Shown: positions 50,155 through 57,770 of the stretch, piece after piece
Layout: every line of letters begins with the position of its first letter
How positions within the stretch are numbered: the stretch's first letter is position 1
Origin: JBBQER01 sp052148155
GTDB taxonomy: Bacteria; Actinomycetota; Acidimicrobiia; IMCC26256; PALSA-610
Length of the DNA stretch: 64,000 bases
Assembly (NCBI GenBank): GCA_052148155.1
Contig: JBKQIY010000017.1
Coordinates: forward strand, 54,638 to 118,637
Direction: 5' to 3'
The notes under the pieces: generated by a model
Database searches by the model: none
What the model was told of the DNA's origin: nothing
What the model saw: the letters and a program-made list of their open reading frames with translations, nothing else
Made by a program: the position numbers and the translations under genes

Positions 50155-51384
50155 TCACGGCGTACGCATGCCGGTCAGTGTGACGCGCAACTGCACGGTG
50201 GCGGCGCCCCGTTCGAGGACCAAATCGACGGACTGCCCCGGTCGATCGTGACGAACGACGGCCATGACGTCTTCCATCGAGTAGACCTCGTGGCTGTCGA
50301 CTGAATCGATCACGTCGCCGACGCGCACACCAGCGCGGGCCGCCGGTCCACCCGCGATTACCGCCGTGACGGTCGGTCCGGCAGCCGCGTCGATGCCGCT
50401 GATACCCAACGCGCCGTGCGTCGCGTAGCCGTACACCCGAAGGTCGTCCGCGATCGACAACGCGGTCGCGATCGGGACCGCGTACGTCATCCGATCGTCG
50501 CCGACCGGTGACAGGACGATGCCGGTGACCTCACCGGAGTAATCGACGAGCGCGCCGCCCATCGACGCTGAGTTCGATGCCGCCGCCGTCTCGAGCAGGC
50601 CGCTGGTCGTCGGTCCGCTCGACATCGCGACGAGGCTGTCGGTCGACGCGACCAGCCCGCTGCTCATCCACGGTGTGGAGTTGCCAGGGGTCGGGGCGCC
50701 CACGACCCACACCGTGTCGCCTGGTCTCGGTGCTTGCGAGGCGAACTGTGCGGGCTCACCGAACGCCTTCGAATCGGGCGATTGGCCCGAGTCGGGGTCT
50801 TGGGCTGTGCGCGTGCCGGGCTCGACGTCGAGCAGCACGAGATCGGTTGTGGCGTCACGGCCCTGGACCCGTGCGGGGTGGACGACGCCGTCGGCGGTGG
50901 TGACGTCGATCGTGTTCGCGTCGCCGATCAGCCGGTCACTGGTCAGGATCTCACCCGACTGGCGGATACATACACCCGAGCCGCGTCGGGTGCCGAACTT
51001 GTCGTGCGCGCTGACGGCAACGACGGAATCGGCGACCGCGATCGCGACGGTACGCGCCGTCGCGATCGGGGTGCTGGTCGGCACCACAGTGGCTTCGGAC
51101 GGGTGATCGGACGACCGTCCGAGGTCGCCGAGCGCTCCCAACACGGCCAGGGTCAGGATCGCACCGGCAGCGCCGGCAACGAGCGTTGTCGCCCACAACG
51201 GCTTCGTTCGGGTCGCCGACGCGCCGGCGAAACGCGACAGTTCGCTCGGATGGAGCCAGAGCCGATCGAGCGGGTGGGGCAGCGAACTCGAGGGCAGATC
51301 GGGTCCGTCGTCGTAGGCAGAATCTTCAGGGATCACCTCGTCGGGCTCTTCTCCCCCGAAGCCGATCGTGCCCCCGTTGCCCAT
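50155..51384 (-). CDS. HtrA-like pseudoprotease (S1C + PDZ, catalytic residues lost)
   Basis: The 409-aa protein has the topology of actinobacterial HtrA: an acidic N-terminus with LDRLWLHPSEL, one membrane helix (about residues 62-86), a trypsin-like domain and a PDZ domain (about 320-405). The catalytic residues are altered: TSDRLI replaces TNAHVV (His becomes Arg151), Asp181 remains in TTDLVLL, and SASMGGALVD replaces GNSGGPLVD (Ser becomes Met). It probably binds peptides or acts as an anchor or chaperone without cleaving. It is divergent from moaE. Confidence 0.85.
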   Translation of the reverse strand: MGNGGTIGFGGEEPDEVIPEDSAYDDGPDLPSSSLPHPLDRLWLHPSELSRFAGASATRTKPLWATTLVAGAAGAILTLAVLGALGDLGRSSDHPSEATVVPTSTPIATARTVAIAVADSVVAVSAHDKFGTRRGSGVCIRQSGEILTSDRLIGDANTIDVTTADGVVHPARVQGRDATTDLVLLDVEPGTRTAQDPDSGQSPDSKAFGEPAQFASQAPRPGDTVWVVGAPTPGNSTPWMSSGLVASTDSLVAMSSGPTTSGLLETAAASNSASMGGALVDYSGEVTGIVLSPVGDDRMTYAVPIATALSIADDLRVYGYATHGALGISGIDAAAGPTVTAVIAGGPAARAGVRVGDVIDSVDSHEVYSMEDVMAVVRHDRPGQSVDLVLERGAATVQLRVTLTGMRTP

Positions 51385-51491
51385 CGCGATCGAGTGTAAC
51401 GACGCGTCCCGACTTCGCGACCGCGCCCGTCGCCGCTGAATCGAGGGCGCCCCTAGGCGGACGCGGCGGCTCGTTCCGTAGACTGCTCGGC

Positions 51492-51998
51492 GTGCTCTGG
51501 CCTCCTTCCGACGTGTGCGACTGGGTCGCGCTCACCGACGGTGCGCTCCCCGTCGACGCGTTGCACGCGTGGGCGGCGACGCCCCACAGCGGCGCGGTCG
51601 TCTGCTTCGTCGGCGTTGTGCGCGATCACGCAGAAGGACGCGACGGCGTGCGTGCCATGACCTACGAGGCCTACGAAGACCCGGCGCGTCGGGTCATGGC
51701 CGAGATCGTCGCCGCGGCGCGGCGGCGCTGGACCGAACTGGAACGGGTCGCACTGCTGCATCGCGTCGGAGAGCTCGCCTTGTCGGAAGCGTCGGTTGCG
51801 GTCGCAGTGTCGGCGCCGCACCGTGACGACGCGTTCGACGCGGCGCGCTACTGCATCGACACGCTGAAAGACGCCGCCCCGATCTGGAAGCAGGAGCATT
51901 GGCGGGCGGGTTCGAACTGGGCGCTCGGCGAACGCCCGATCCGACCGGTCGACGGTCCGACGGTTGCCGCTTCGGCTGCCGCGCCGGGCGAGGGCTAG
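51492..51998 (+). CDS. moaE: Molybdopterin synthase catalytic subunit MoaE
   Basis: MoaE converts precursor Z to molybdopterin with sulfur from the MoaD thiocarboxylate. The 168-aa protein has GAVVCFVGVVRDHAEGRD (residues 34-51), MTYEAYEDPA, the AVAVSAPHRDDAFDAARYCID block and the catalytic lysines Lys126 and Lys133 in LKDAAPIWKQEHW. Start GTG 51492 is set by the first family-like strand. No moaD is adjacent; a distant or fused MoaD must serve it. The 8-bp gap to the small membrane ORF suggests co-transcription with mreB. Confidence 0.93.
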   Translation: MLWPPSDVCDWVALTDGALPVDALHAWAATPHSGAVVCFVGVVRDHAEGRDGVRAMTYEAYEDPARRVMAEIVAAARRRWTELERVALLHRVGELALSEASVAVAVSAPHRDDAFDAARYCIDTLKDAAPIWKQEHWRAGSNWALGERPIRPVDGPTVAASAAAPGEG

Positions 51999-52006
51999 CA
52001 GCCGAG

Positions 52007-52174
52007 ATGGTCTTCTTGTTATTCGCGATCGTTGCCAGCGGAATCGGCATCGCGGCGATCCTGTTGCACAATCGGCGCCCGAACTCGATGGAGCACAGCA
52101 TCGAGGAGTTCGAGCGGGGCTTGCGTGCGCTCGCACCGGAGCCTTCGGTGCGTCAGCGCCGACCCGCCGAGTAA
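52007..52174 (+). CDS. 55-aa single-span membrane protein
   Basis: The small product has one N-terminal membrane helix (VFLLFAIVASGIGIAAILL, residues 2-20), then NRRPNSMEHSIEEFERGLRAL and a short basic tail. The start ATG 52007 is preceded by GCAGCCGAG. It sits between moaE and mreB, and its 3' end overlaps the longest mreB start. The orderly helix-plus-amphipathic design suggests a real microprotein, perhaps an accessory of the rod complex. That role is inference from position only. Confidence 0.6.
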   Translation: MVFLLFAIVASGIGIAAILLHNRRPNSMEHSIEEFERGLRALAPEPSVRQRRPAE

Positions 52175-53198
52175 GGCGCGCATCCTGTCTCGCGATCTCG
52201 CGATCGATCTCGGTACGGCGAACACCCTGGTCTACGCGCGGTCGCGGGGCATCATCCTCAACGAGCCGACCGTGATCGCGTTGAACAGCCGCACCCAAGA
52301 TGTGTTGGCAATGGGCCAAGAGGCATGGCAGATGATCGGCCGCACCCCGGGCTACATCGTTGCCGTCCGACCGTTGCGCGGCGGAGCTATCACCGACTTC
52401 GACATCACGCAGCGAATGATCCGCCTGCTGTTCCAGCGGGCCGGTATCAACCGGCTGTATCGGGCGAAAGTGTTGATCTGTGTCCCCTCGGCGATCACCC
52501 ACGTGGAGCAGCGGGCCGTCCTCGAGGCCGCCCGGCGCGCCGGCGCGGCCCAGACGGACCTGATCGAACAGCCGATGGCGGCTGCCATCGGTGCGGGGCT
52601 GCCGATCCACGAGCCGATGGGCAACATGGTCATTGACGTCGGCGGGGGAACCACCGAGGTCGCGGTGATCTCGCTCGGAGGTGTGGTCGCGCTCGAAGCG
52701 CTCCGCGTCGGGTCGTTCGACATCGACGCCGCGATTCAAGGATATGTGCGCCGCGAGTACGGCATCGCCATCGGTGAACGCACCGCCGAGGAGATCAAGC
52801 TCGCGATTGGCTCGGCGTGGGCGCTCGACGACGACTTCAAAGCCGAGGTACGCGGACGCGATCTCATGTCCGGCCTGCCGAAGACGATCGTGCTCGTTCC
52901 TGAAGAGGTGCGCGGCGCGATCGAGGAGCAGCTGCGCGCGATCTGCGACGCAGTCATTGCGTGTCTCGCCCGAACGCCGCCTGAGCTCGCGCAAGATCTC
53001 ATCCTCAACGGCATCCATCTGGTCGGAGGGGGGTCGTTGCTGCGCGGGCTCAGTCATCGCATCAGCGCCGAGACCGATCTGCCGGTTCATCTCGTGGACG
53101 CACCGCTCGAATGTGTGGTGCTCGGCGCCGGCCGGTGCCTTGAAAGTTACGAAAGCCTGAAAGGCATGTTCATGGGCCGCTCAGATCAGCGGGCCTGA
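52125..53198 (+). CDS. mreB: Actin-like cell-shape protein MreB
   Basis: MreB forms membrane filaments that guide lateral wall synthesis in rods. The actin fold is complete: phosphate-1 LAIDLGTANTLVY, connect and phosphate-2 NMVIDVGGGTTEVAVISLGG, EQPMAAAIGAGLPI, the ERTAEEIKLAIGSA block and adenosine motif IHLVGGGSLLRG. The start is unclear: the conserved part begins at a CTG (52185) or ATC just after AAGGCG, and the nearest in-frame standard start is GTG 52125, which overlaps the small membrane ORF. mreC, mreD, pbp and rodA do not follow; a methyltransferase gene does. Confidence 0.9.
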   Translation: MRSHRSLRCVSADPPSKARILSRDLAIDLGTANTLVYARSRGIILNEPTVIALNSRTQDVLAMGQEAWQMIGRTPGYIVAVRPLRGGAITDFDITQRMIRLLFQRAGINRLYRAKVLICVPSAITHVEQRAVLEAARRAGAAQTDLIEQPMAAAIGAGLPIHEPMGNMVIDVGGGTTEVAVISLGGVVALEALRVGSFDIDAAIQGYVRREYGIAIGERTAEEIKLAIGSAWALDDDFKAEVRGRDLMSGLPKTIVLVPEEVRGAIEEQLRAICDAVIACLARTPPELAQDLILNGIHLVGGGSLLRGLSHRISAETDLPVHLVDAPLECVVLGAGRCLESYESLKGMFMGRSDQRA

Positions 53199-53220
53199 AA
53201 CGCGGTTACTGTCCTGCGCC

Positions 53221-54048
53221 GTGATCGATCGGGCAGCGCTGCAAGCAGAGGCCGATTCGCTCGCCTGGTACCACACCATCGATCTCGGCCACGGCGTTGC
53301 CACCAAAGGCCAGTCGGTGATGGCCGAGATGCTGACCGAGGCGCAACTGCCCGATTTCCGCGGTCGTTCGGTGCTCGATATCGGCGCCTGGGACGGCTAC
53401 TACTCGTTCCTGGCCGAGCGTCGAGGCGCGTCACGAGTCGTTGCGTTGGATCACTACGCGTGGGGTGTCGATTTCACGGCCCGGTCCCGGTACTGGAACG
53501 AGTGTCTCGAACGAGGCGTACTTCCCGACCAATCACGCGACACGACGGACTTCTGGCGGGCCGATCTTCCCGGCCGACGTGGGTTCGACCTGGCGCACCG
53601 CGTGCTCGAAAGTCGCGTCGAACCAGTTGTGGGCGACTTCACGTCGGTTGACTTGTCGACCTTGGGGACGTTCGACATCGTGTTGTACCTCGGGGTGCTG
53701 TACCACATGAAAGAGCCGCTCACCTGCGTGGAACGGCTGCGCGCAGTGACGAATCAGGTCGCCGTGATCGAAACCGTTGCCGCGCAGTGCCCGGGCAGCC
53801 GCGGCCGAAGCCTGCTCGAGTTGCACTCCGGCGGCGACCTCAACGCCGACTTCGGCAATTGGTATGTCCCCACTGTCGAAGCACTGGCGTCTCTCGCCCG
53901 GGCGTCGGGATTCAGACGCGTCGAGGTCTTGCGCGGCCCGCCGGCACTGCGCATGCGCGGACGGGTCGCCCGGCGTCTTCGCCTCGTCCCCAACCAACCC
54001 GACCCGGCCGCCGCGAACTACCGAGCTGTCATCCACGCCTTCGTCTGA
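53221..54048 (+). CDS. Class I SAM methyltransferase, CmoB/DUF1698-like
   Basis: The 275-aa protein has the SAM-binding motif I VLDIGAWDGYYSFLAERRGA (about residues 52-71) and motif II VVALD, then FDIVLYLGVLYHMKEP, a block shared with the tRNA-wobble-uridine carboxymethyltransferase CmoB and DUF1698 proteins. The N-terminal WYHTIDLGHGVATKG segment is also CmoB-like. Here it could modify tRNA, a lipid or a sugar, since many actinobacterial relatives lie in glycan clusters. Start GTG 53221 is 22 bp after mreB. A short hairpin follows the stop. Confidence 0.82.
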   Translation: MIDRAALQAEADSLAWYHTIDLGHGVATKGQSVMAEMLTEAQLPDFRGRSVLDIGAWDGYYSFLAERRGASRVVALDHYAWGVDFTARSRYWNECLERGVLPDQSRDTTDFWRADLPGRRGFDLAHRVLESRVEPVVGDFTSVDLSTLGTFDIVLYLGVLYHMKEPLTCVERLRAVTNQVAVIETVAAQCPGSRGRSLLELHSGGDLNADFGNWYVPTVEALASLARASGFRRVEVLRGPPALRMRGRVARRLRLVPNQPDPAAANYRAVIHAFV

Positions 54049-54065
54049 CCGAAAACGAATGGCCG

Positions 54066-54085
54066 TCCCGGAGTCGCAGCCGGGA
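54066..54085. terminator. Hairpin between convergent genes
   Basis: TCCCGG and CCGGGA form a 6-bp stem with an 8-nt loop between the methyltransferase and HEAT-repeat genes. No T-tract is present. Confidence 0.4.
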
Positions 54086-54090
54086 GCGGT

Positions 54091-54741
54091 TCACGTATGC
54101 CGGTTCGAGGCGGACGCGACCAGATCTTCGGCCGCTTGGCGGACCTGCCAGTCGCGGTCGGTCAGCGCGAGCCGGAGTCGGGCTTCGACTTGTTCTCCGT
54201 CGAAGGCGGCGAGTGCCAGCACCGCCCGGCGTCGCACGGCCGGCTTGTCATCGCACGCCGAGAGCACGATCGGCAGGGTGCTCGGATCGCCGAGCGCTCC
54301 GAGCGCCGCGACGGCGGCCTCGCGCACGAGTGGATCGGTATGGGTCGTGGCCGCCACACCGAGCGCACCCAACGCCCGCGGACCCAGGTGGACACGTTCA
54401 CCGAGCGCGAACGCGGCCGCTTCGGCAACCAGAGGCACCGCGTCGCCAAGCAGCGACAGGAGCGCCTGGGCCGGGAGGGCGGCTCCGAGCAGCGGCGCGA
54501 GCTCGGCGGCGCGGCGGCGAACGTTCGGGTCATGGTCCCGAGCGGCGATCCGCCAGGTCGCCGCGCTAGTGCGGCGGGCGGCGCAGCGCGCCAGCGCGCC
54601 CAGCGCGACGGCACGCACACGGCCGTCCGGATCCGACCGTGCGAGTTGTTCGAGTTCGTCCAGTTCCTCGGCTGTCGCTCGGCGGGTGTGACCCAACGAC
54701 GCGGCGTACGCGGCACGCCCGACCGCAGGTACCGGCATCAT
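54091..54741 (-). CDS. HEAT-repeat protein
   Basis: The 216-aa protein is built of about five HEAT/PBS-lyase-like helical repeats, seen as recurrent D-P-x-V-R-x-x-A-x-x-A-L units (DPDGRVRAVALGAL, DPNVRRRAAELA, DPLVREAAVAALGALGD, KPAVRRRAVLALAAF, DWQVRQAAEDL). Such solenoids bind proteins or act as scaffolds. It has no signal peptide or membrane helix. Its start (ATG 54741 or 54738) is 145 bp from the end of the next leftward gene upstream. The partner is unknown. Confidence 0.85.
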   Translation of the reverse strand: MMPVPAVGRAAYAASLGHTRRATAEELDELEQLARSDPDGRVRAVALGALARCAARRTSAATWRIAARDHDPNVRRRAAELAPLLGAALPAQALLSLLGDAVPLVAEAAAFALGERVHLGPRALGALGVAATTHTDPLVREAAVAALGALGDPSTLPIVLSACDDKPAVRRRAVLALAAFDGEQVEARLRLALTDRDWQVRQAAEDLVASASNRHT

Positions 54742-54886
54742 CGAAGCTGACGGTATTCCAGGCGCCTCGCGGTGTGCGCGGCGCGGAGTGCTTCAGCCGG
54801 CGTGTCTGGCGGCCGACAGGGAATGGCGCGGCTGGTCGGTGTCGATGGTCATCAGGACGGGGCGACACCGGCCGCCCGCGACCAGC

Positions 54887-55117
54887 TCAACGGAAGCTCA
54901 TGATCGTGAGCAGCGCTCCGCCGCCCACGACGGCGGCGCACAACGTCACGCTGAACGCGGTGATCGCGATGAGCGCTGCGATTTTGGTGAGCGTCCACCA
55001 ACGCGGCCGGTCCTCGACGGGCACCAGCCCGTGAGGGCGGCGTGCCTGACTGGGCGCCTGCCCCAGCCGCGTCGCGTCGGTCTGCGCGGTCCCGGCAGGC
55101 TGGTGGGCAATGACCAC
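54887..55117 (-). CDS. 76-aa small membrane protein
   Basis: GTG 55117 follows AGGGAG at good spacing and opens a 76-aa frame with a soluble Ala/Gln/Arg N-terminus, the segment PRWWTLTKIAALIA entering a single membrane helix (about residues 48-70), and the short end TIMSFR. A tail-anchored or late-helix small membrane protein is the best description. The frame is open further upstream (to a TTG at 55315) in low-complexity sequence, so a longer form cannot be excluded. Function unknown. Confidence 0.55.
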   Translation of the reverse strand: MVIAHQPAGTAQTDATRLGQAPSQARRPHGLVPVEDRPRWWTLTKIAALIAITAFSVTLCAAVVGGGALLTIMSFR

Positions 55118-55806
55118 TCGGTGCTCCCTCGGTCGTGGCGCGGGCGTTGCCGTCTTCGGTCGGCGTGCGTCTGGCGAACCTGAAGCGTCTGCGACCCGAA
55201 CTCCCCCGCCCCGGGGGGGGTCTGGCCAGTCGGCTGCCCGGTCCGAGTCGCGCTGGCCACGAGCACGACCCGTCGGCCGGCCGCCTCGCAGCCCGAAGAT
55301 GTCCCGCCGAGCCAATATGGAACCCGGGCCGCGGACCCGTGCTCGTCATCGGGGTCGCCGTCCGTGGTTCAGGTTCGGTCCCCCACGCTCATGCCGGCTG
55401 GCAAACACAACCGGCCGGCGCGCCCCTGCGGTCGCGACAAACTCCGGCTCACGGCGACGAGATGCTGTGGCGGTGCGCGAGGGCGCACGCGATCTGTGGA
55501 GTGCGCTTGGCCCACGCTCGATCCAGACATCGACCGCGTCGAACCGGTCCACGTCACCGGCGGGAACGGTCAACCGACCTTCGTCGACGTCTGCTGTAGG
55601 GCTCAGTCGTCGACGAAGGCCGCGACGCTTTCGCCGGTCCGTTCCAAGTGCCCAGGCGCGCCAGTGGCCCCAAAGCACGAAGACGCCGACCGGGCACAAC
55701 CGGGCACACGCGACGAGGAATCGTGGGCCGTTTGCGCAGGTGGTGCACGCCGCGTCGGTACGATGTCCATCCGGGCGGAGAAATCTCGACAGATCCCGGG
55801 GTAGAG
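55118..55806. other. Long region without a confident gene
   Basis: This 689-bp stretch lies between the divergent small membrane protein and DivIVA-like genes. All six frames contain Arg/Pro-rich translations without a good start, and a run of eight G occurs near 55211. On the minus strand, about 55520-55600, EGRLTVPAGDVDRFDAVDV resembles the C-terminal end of RskA-type anti-sigma factors, but the frame breaks down on both sides. It may be a decayed gene or a region with sequencing errors. Promoters for both flanking genes must lie here. Confidence 0.4.
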
Positions 55807-57702
55807 ATGGCTGAGTCCGAGCGGCGGCGTCTCATTTCGAGCACTCCGCACCTCTCGCCCGACGACATCGTGCAGCGAGCCTTCACGACCTCGTTCCGTG
55901 GTTACACCGAAGCCGAGGTGCGCGGGTTCCTCAAGAGAATTTCCGACGAACTCGTCGTCACGCGTGATCGCGAAGCCGAGCTGCTCATCGCCATCGACTC
56001 GCTCGAAGAGCAGGTTCGCAAACCTCGGCCCCTCAACGAGCCGGAAATGCTCGATGCGCTCGGCGCCGAGACAACCCGGCTTCTCCGTTCGGCGCGCGAG
56101 GCCGCCGACGAGATCCGCAGCAAGGCACAAGAGCGCGCGGCACAGCTGATCGAAGAAGCCCGCGCGGTCGCGGAGCGCATCGGAAGCGAGGCGGAGGAGT
56201 TCTCCCGTTCGCGTACCGACGAGGCCGTCGCGCACGCCGCCGCGCTCGTCGACGACGCCGAAACGCGAGCCGAAGAAGCACGGTTGGCGATGAACACTTC
56301 CTCCGAAGAGGAACGCCAGCGCGCCGAACGCGAAGCTGCGGAGCTCATCGAGTCCGCACGTCAACAGGGCCGTGAGATGCTCGACGAGGCAAAAGCGACG
56401 CGCGAACGCGTGCTCGCCGATCTGTTGCGCCGCCGCACACTGCTGCAGGCTCAGATCGAAGAGCTCCGAGGCGGGCGAGACAACCTGCTCGACGCGTACC
56501 GCGTGGTCAAGCGCACCTTCTTGGAGGCGACGGGCGCCCTCGCGCAGGTCGAAGCGCGCGCGGCCGCCGATCGCGCCGCAGGCCACGTACCTGAAAGCGA
56601 CGGCGACCAGCCTGAGGCATCGACCGACAGCAACGAGATCGACAGCAACGCGATCGACAGCAACGCGATCGACAGCAACGCGACCGGGACCGGAACCGTT
56701 GTTGACTCCCAATCTGGCGGACCGGACGTTCCGGGGTCGGGTTCGGCGACCGAGGCCGGCGAGTCCACCGATCCGACCCTGGCCGACGTCGATTCGCTGT
56801 TCGCGCGTATCCGCGCCGGTCACACCGACGCCGCGATCGAGCCTCCCGCCGCCGTCGGCGCGGCCGATCCCGTCGACCCAGCTGACGCAGTCCAGCAACC
56901 GCCGACGCCGCCCGCCGACGCAGCTGGCGTTGACGCATCGCCAACCGGTGTCGGCGACGGCGCCGCCACGAACGGCGCCCCCGACCCGGACCCGACCCGC
57001 GAGTCCGACACCGCACCGGCGGAGGTGTCGAACACGCTCGACGCATGGCGGTCGCTGCGTTCAGAGGTGCTCGATCCGCTGCTCATCACGGTGGCCAAGC
57101 GGGCCAAGCGAGCGGCGCAAGACGATCAAAACGCGCTGCTCGACGCGGTCCGGCGTCACAAGGGTCGCCCGACGTCGGCGCAGGTACTCGTCGCCGAGTC
57201 GGACGTGCTCGCGGCATGGGTCGACGTGTTGCGACCGGCAACCGACGAAGCGTACGGCGCCGGCCGCGCCGCGGCGGGCGGCGAGCCGGTTCACGCGGAC
57301 GACACGCTCGCACGCGACGCGGCCGCAACAATTGTGTTACCGGTACGTGAGCGGATCGCGACCGCGATCGACTCCGGTGAAGAAGGCGACATGGGCGGTC
57401 TGGTCGAACGGATCGGCGCTCGCTTTCGCGAGTGGAAGAACCAATCGCTCGAGGAGGCGTTGTTCGACGCGCTGACGGTCGCCTGGTCGCGCGGCGTGTA
57501 CGACGCCTCGCCGGACGGCGCGGTGCTGCGCTGGATACCCGTCACCGAGGGACGCTGCGCCGACTGCGACGACAACGGGCTCGAACCGACGGTGAAAGGT
57601 TCGTCGTTCCCGACCGGTCAGCTCCACCCGCCCGCGCATCCTGGATGCCGGTGTCTGCTGGCACCGGCAGACATCCTCAGCCGGCTCGCAGCGAGCGCGT
57701 AA
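55807..57702 (+). CDS. DivIVA-like coiled-coil protein fused to a MuF/gp7-like Cys-His domain
   Basis: The 631-aa protein has three parts. Residues 16-70 resemble the DivIVA N-domain (PDDIVQRAFTTSFRGYTEAEVRGFL, with the R-G-Y turn). Residues 50-255 form a long Ala/Glu/Arg coiled coil. After an acidic linker with four DSNAI-type repeats, a C-terminal helical domain (about 460-631) ends in C584-x2-C587 ... H611-P-G-C614-R-C616 within GRCADCDDNG and PPAHPGCRCLL. That Cys/His pattern is the hallmark of phage Mu F/SPP1 gp7 minor head proteins. No phage gene is nearby. The likely location is pole or septum, from the N-domain only. Confidence 0.82.
   Translation: MAESERRRLISSTPHLSPDDIVQRAFTTSFRGYTEAEVRGFLKRISDELVVTRDREAELLIAIDSLEEQVRKPRPLNEPEMLDALGAETTRLLRSAREAADEIRSKAQERAAQLIEEARAVAERIGSEAEEFSRSRTDEAVAHAAALVDDAETRAEEARLAMNTSSEEERQRAEREAAELIESARQQGREMLDEAKATRERVLADLLRRRTLLQAQIEELRGGRDNLLDAYRVVKRTFLEATGALAQVEARAAADRAAGHVPESDGDQPEASTDSNEIDSNAIDSNAIDSNATGTGTVVDSQSGGPDVPGSGSATEAGESTDPTLADVDSLFARIRAGHTDAAIEPPAAVGAADPVDPADAVQQPPTPPADAAGVDASPTGVGDGAATNGAPDPDPTRESDTAPAEVSNTLDAWRSLRSEVLDPLLITVAKRAKRAAQDDQNALLDAVRRHKGRPTSAQVLVAESDVLAAWVDVLRPATDEAYGAGRAAAGGEPVHADDTLARDAAATIVLPVRERIATAIDSGEEGDMGGLVERIGARFREWKNQSLEEALFDALTVAWSRGVYDASPDGAVLRWIPVTEGRCADCDDNGLEPTVKGSSFPTGQLHPPAHPGCRCLLAPADILSRLAASA
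56626..56685 (+). repeat. Four 15-bp tandem repeats in the DivIVA-like gene
   Basis: GACAGCAACGNGATC-type units repeat four times (56626, 56641, 56656, 56671), coding DSNEI-DSNAI-DSNAI-DSNAT in the linker. Copies two and three are identical, which fits slippage; copy-number variation would stay in frame. Confidence 0.92.
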
Positions 57703-57770
57703 CCGTCCGATCCACCGAGGTCGGGGGCCGAAGAGGCCCAACGAGCGGGACCAGCACATAACATCGCCGG

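Noticed and set aside
55603..56898. 431-codon minus-strand frame opposite the DivIVA-like gene
   Set aside because: Leu/Phe/Arg-rich mirror of the coiled-coil coding sequence; no start signal and no family resemblance.
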